From Microbacterium sp. BK668 (GTDB lineage: Bacteria > Actinomycetota > Actinomycetes > Actinomycetales > Microbacteriaceae), in assembly GCF_004362195.1 (NCBI RefSeq), contig NZ_SNWG01000001.1:992001-1056000 (forward strand): 64,000 nucleotides of DNA. Reading direction: 5' to 3'. Of this stretch, positions 62,401 through 64,000 are shown piece by piece (positions within the stretch are counted from its first letter, which is position 1; every line of letters begins with the position of its first letter). The notes beneath the pieces were generated by a model. That model worked only from the letters and a program-made list of their open reading frames with translations, did no database searches and was not told the origin of the DNA. Both the position numbers and the translations under genes were made by a program.

Positions 62401-63285
62401 ACGTCGGTCAGCCGCACGAGCGCTCCGACCGGGCCCGTGACGAACCCGGTGCTGTCGCCGACACCGATCCCGACCATCTCCGGGATCGCCGAGGTGGGCC
62501 GGGTGCTCACCGCCGTGCCGGGGACCTGGGGTCCTGCTCCGGTCACGTTGGCCTACCAGTGGCTGCGCAACGGCGCACCGATCTCGGGGGCGAACAAGCA
62601 GACCTATGAGCTGCGTCTGGCGGATCTCGGCGCGCGCATCTCCGTGCGGGTGACCGGATCGAAGCCGGGCTATGTCTCGGTGACCCGCACGAGCGCCGAG
62701 ACGGCTCCGGTCGCGCTCCAGTCGTGGGCGACGGCCCCGACGCCCACGATCTCGGGGACGCTGAAGGTCGGATTCACGCTCACGGCCAACCCCGGCACGT
62801 GGAGCCCGGCTCCCGGTGCCCTGGCCTACCAGTGGTACGCGGACGGCGTCGCGATCCCGGGGGCGACGGGCTCGACCCTGGCGCTGAACGGCGCTCGCGA
62901 GGGCGACCGCATCACGGTCAGCGTGACGGCCACCGGCACGGGCATGCAGCCGACGACGCGCACCAGCGCGCCGACCGGCCCCGTTGCTCCCGGGTCGCTG
63001 ACGATCGGCGACAACCCCTGGATCTCCGGCGTGACGAAGGTCGGCCAGACCCTGCGGGTGCATGTCGGCGACGGCTGGGGGCCGAAGCCCGTGCAGGCGA
63101 CCTTCACCTGGAAGCGGGACGGTGTCGCGATCCCCGGCGCGACGGGCGGGTCCGACTTCTGGACCTACCGTCTGACGGCGGCGGACGTCGGTCGCCGCAT
63201 CACCGTCACGGTCGTCTTCGCGAAGACCGGCTACACGTCGGTGACCCGGACGACCGCGCCGACGGGCGTCGTCACGGCGAAGTGA
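56494..63285 (+). CDS. Giant secreted repeat protein, SpaA/Ig-like with anchor L
   Basis: 2263 residues from ATG 56494. Signal peptide about residues 1-43 (Arg-rich n-region, then AAAAVLAIAALIVAGITW and AWA). Residues about 48-450 are four carboxypeptidase-regulatory/SpaA-like units of 102 residues, three nearly identical at DNA level. Three further diverged units follow. A lone Ig-like unit precedes a choice-of-anchor L domain (LKFGSEEFPEFVGTSFNDVF, near residue 945). Residues about 1080-2263 are 13 Ig-like repeats with GxWGPAPVxLxxQWxRxG and TGSKPGYxSVxRTSAP. No LPxTG, so it is probably released or held non-covalently; adhesion or matrix roles are plausible. Confidence 0.9.
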   Translation: MSSSRPLGSSEPASRPRARAAAAVLAIAALIVAGITWPSAAWAAGDSSISGAVRYADDAAGIAGATVELYDAAGPGEVPVATVTTDAEGQYSLTDLEPGDYRIFAEGDAALYVPQWYSGKTTFASADLVTVAAGTHLVGFDVYLADAQNSIAGSIRYANDAVGIAGATVEFYDAAGPGDVPAATVTTDAEGKYVVQNLPYGDYRIFAEGDAALYVPQWYSGKTTFATADLVTVAAGTHLVGFDVYLADAQNSIAGSIRYANDAVGIAGATVEFYDAAGAGDVPAATVTTDAEGKYVVQNLPYGDYRIFAEGDPALYVPQWYSGKTTFATADLVTVAAGTHLVGFDVYLADAQNSIAGSIRYANDAVGIAGATVEFYDAAGAGDVPAATVTTDAEGKYVVQNLPYGDYRIFAEGDPALYVPQWYSGKTTFATADLVTVAAGTHLVGFDVYLDRAPDIPTGYVSGRVVDGQTGGPLAGASVALFGADGDGVTPVATATADADGVYVFATVLPGEYAVRAEAAGRITSWFGGADFAGATVLNVQPGGEYTGLQITLWATSNSVSGYVYDGATGAPLAGAGVGLYAEGDGITPIATVLTDAEGFFSAAGLPAGDYKVRASAAGLRPYWYSAAEFADATVFAVAAGTHLSHLTFHLWPGLRTLSGTVYQWESSEPVAGVEVRLHPTEPADAPPVATATTGADGTYTFVDFAPDGEFVVQFAPEAAASTWYYQKSSRDAADALTSAPELHIGNVNGFVGQPLFFEVEGSVTITGSPAPGQVLTAATDGVFTPQPATFTYQWYLDGVQIEDATGPTYTVRPQDRSGDLTVTVVASSPGYQDAQSTSPAVFVAPFSLADIAAALDIDEGMAISLFGGSRGVFVSDTSFTGYPRAGGDYVVLSTGRASDVMLPAEPDTFLSSALDGARGVDGNDMTGITISATAPEASRCLAFDLKFGSEEFPEFVGTSFNDVFTAETPTSDISIQGTEIVAPHNYAYDIAGNILSINAIVGFAPVAGNAMDGWTPSLTARVPLGAGEAAIILTLQDIGDSGYDSAVLLDNVRLLPTAECDDGGTTPTDPITGPTPVVVVQPTTPGGEPSPAQDGVTACSVLSVVAGDWAPAPVELSYQWKVGGVAVEGATGATFAVPPDAAGRAVTVVVTGSKPGYPPVSIESAPTPVVTLCELVGSTPIIQGVPETGETLTAVLDPEWGPAPVELGYQWLRDGLPIPAANGSTYLVAASDVGRSIRVVVTGTKPGYAPLSLWSAPVTIAGGLLQFDPAPVPTIIGAPVVAGSLEVSTGEWGPAPVNLAIQWMRNGAPIAGADGTTYTPTALDAGTLLTAVVTGSKDGYETTSRTSAPSGPVQLATLTTAVPLVTGAPVVDGELTVDPGAWGPAPVQLGVQWTRNGAPILGADGLSYRPTADDLGATLRAAVTGSKPGYSTATVTSAGATVVAATLTPTPTPAIIGDAVVASTLQSDPGLWGPQPVSLALEWLRNGVVVSTAPALTLVPGDVGATIALRVTASKPGYTTEVRTSPGVAVAPGTLDPAPTPVIVGEPLVGQTLTAVPGTWGPEPVSLAFQWRADGAVIADATGATLALSPSLLGAAITVTVTGSKAGYTSVGRTSAPTAPVQEAVLSPAPTPTISGSPVFGQTLTVVTGTWGPAPVVLAIEWLRNGVPIPAATGSTYTPVPADVGTEISVRVTGSKAGFPTVVRTSAAVTIQPATLSPAPTPTIVGAAVVDGTLTASVGTWGPAPVDLTIQWLRNGSVISTGPQLALTAADLGSTIAVRVTGTKAGYTTEVRTSLGVVVAPGTLSPTPTPGITGTAVVGQTLTAVPGAWGPAPVTLAYQWNAGGVPIPGADGATFVVTSAYLGQVITVTVTGSKPGYTSVSRTSAPTPTVANPVLSPTPIPTITGSPIVGQVLTAVPGVWGPAPVTLTYQWNANGAPIPGATASTWTVTAVYLGQTITVTVTGSKPGYTSVSRTSAPTGPVTNPVLSPTPIPTISGIAEVGRVLTAVPGTWGPAPVTLAYQWLRNGAPISGANKQTYELRLADLGARISVRVTGSKPGYVSVTRTSAETAPVALQSWATAPTPTISGTLKVGFTLTANPGTWSPAPGALAYQWYADGVAIPGATGSTLALNGAREGDRITVSVTATGTGMQPTTRTSAPTGPVAPGSLTIGDNPWISGVTKVGQTLRVHVGDGWGPKPVQATFTWKRDGVAIPGATGGSDFWTYRLTAADVGRRITVTVVFAKTGYTSVTRTTAPTGVVTAK
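56941..57846 (+). repeat. 306-bp in-frame tandem repeat (three near-identical units)
   Basis: Units begin at 56941, 57247 and 57553 (TCGATCGC...), exactly 306 bp apart, and differ by only a few bases. A diverged fourth unit precedes at about 56635. Each encodes 102 residues ending LADAQN. Confidence 0.92.
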
Positions 63286-63289
63286 CGAG

Positions 63290-63327
63290 GGAGGGGTGGA
63301 TGCTGCGGTCGCAGCATCCACCCCTCC
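63290..63327. terminator. Perfect terminator hairpin
   Basis: 17-bp perfect stem GGAGGGGTGGATGCTGC (63290-63306) and its complement (63311-63327) with the 4-nt loop GGTC. Between the repeat protein and the convergent carboxylesterase. Confidence 0.92.
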
Positions 63328-63349
63328 GCAGCCGCTGTCGGAGTCGACC

Positions 63350-64000
63350 TCACACGAGCGGGCGCACGCTCGCGTACCCGTCGGCCAGGAGCTCGGGCGT
63401 CGACGGATCGCCCCCGAAGACCCGCGTCTCACCCCGCGCCCACGGGGTCCAACCCGGATCGCCGTCCCGCACGTAGGCCGCGGCGGAGCCGTGCAGCTCG
63501 GCGGCGAGCGAACGCGGCGGACTGTCGCCGGCGATCTCGGTCACACCGGGGGCCGCCAGGCAGTCGAACCAGAACGGCACGTCGAGGCAGTGCAGTGCCC
63601 ACGTGCGGGTGGGTGACGCCCACGAGAAGCGATAGGCCCAGGTGGATGCCGCGCCGCCCGCGCCGATGCGCGCCTCGGCCACGCGCACGACGCCGGAGCG
63701 GAAGACATGATCGGTCACGTAACGGCCGAGCATCGCGGCGGTGCCCCTGCGGCGCTGCCGGCCGTTCGCCGACAGGTAGGCGCGGCGGGCCTCGCGCGGA
63801 AGCCCGAGCCGGCCCAATGCGAGGCCGACCGGGACGAAGCGGAGCTTGCTGCGGGCGGAGTCGGTCGCCATGGTGAACTCGTCGTCCGTCGTGCCCAGCA
63901 CGAGCGGCTTGTCGGAGCCCACGCCGTTGCGGACCGCCTCCATGGTGGACGAGGGGAGAAGGTCGCCGTCGATGGCGGGGCCCCACGGCAGGCCCTCATC
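63350..64000 (-). CDS. Carboxylesterase family protein, C-terminal part
   Basis: The 3' end of a longer gene; the frame is open to the window edge (217 codons visible). The stretch reading GLPWGPAIDGDLLPSSTMEAV then LGTTDDEFTM matches the C-terminal half of type-B carboxylesterases (PVIDG.LLP and G.T.DE). The catalytic His is expected in WALHCLDVPFWFDCL. The Ser elbow lies outside. Cytoplasmic or secreted status cannot be judged. Confidence 0.75.
   Translation of the reverse strand, partial: DEGLPWGPAIDGDLLPSSTMEAVRNGVGSDKPLVLGTTDDEFTMATDSARSKLRFVPVGLALGRLGLPREARRAYLSANGRQRRRGTAAMLGRYVTDHVFRSGVVRVAEARIGAGGAASTWAYRFSWASPTRTWALHCLDVPFWFDCLAAPGVTEIAGDSPPRSLAAELHGSAAAYVRDGDPGWTPWARGETRVFGGDPSTPELLADGYASVRPLV

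Overview
The window is high-GC actinobacterial DNA. Gene content (etfBA, PutA, a CebR-type operator, DUF222/HNH endonuclease, DUF7882 proteins), GC-rich codon use and many genes without Shine-Dalgarno sites point to the Microbacteriaceae, probably Microbacterium or a close relative. That placement is inferred from family knowledge, not from a search. I see no rRNA, tRNA, CRISPR array, transposase, integrase or replication origin. Genes are dense on both strands, and several convergent pairs are separated by strong stem-loops.

Layout. 1-5.7 kb: end of a secreted amylase-pullulanase fusion, then a secreted beta-propeller-like protein. 7.5-14.1 kb: acyl-CoA dehydrogenase, enoyl-CoA hydratase, a MarR regulator, and etfB-etfA joined to a cytochrome b-like membrane protein. 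Together these look like a fatty-acid or branched-chain acyl-CoA oxidation region with its electron carrier. 14.2-17.0 kb: a histidine kinase, response regulator and DUF4097 operon. 17.1-25.3 kb: small genes plus a c-di-GMP pair, namely an EAL phosphodiesterase and a bacteriophytochrome-GGDEF cyclase. 25.4-32.0 kb: proline-catabolic PutA followed by an unusual accessory array of small genes, including a GNAT/DUF1778 toxin-antitoxin pair. Each block in the array is bounded by a copy of the putA 3' end. 32.0-36.0 kb: a self-regulated membrane protein/XRE/MDR reductase operon, then a ddaH-rocD arginine/ornithine pair. 36.1-41.5 kb: a molybdopterin oxidoreductase and the ATP-grasp/alpha-E/transglutaminase operon. 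41.5-46.6 kb: two MFS transporters, one with its MarR regulator, and a lipase-like hydrolase. 46.7-52.4 kb: a GH6 cellulase behind a perfect CebR box, a DEAD-box helicase, a lipoate ligase coupled to an orphan DNA methyltransferase. 52.5-64 kb: a subtilase, a 2263-residue repeat-rich surface or secreted protein, and the end of a carboxylesterase.

Most notable signals. (1) Five decaying copies of the putA 3' end partition about 2.9 kb of small genes, resembling serial insertion at one site. (2) Four intergenic elements of 71-79 bp share one architecture: a 13-14 bp word twice in direct orientation, then twice inverted, with an 18-19 bp period. Their sequences are unrelated between loci. (3) At least 14 genes start 6-8 nt after a TANNNT hexamer with no ribosome-binding site, so they are probably leaderless. 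(4) The word GCATCC/GGATGC is strikingly frequent and overrides normal codon choice for Ala-Ser and Asp-Ala.
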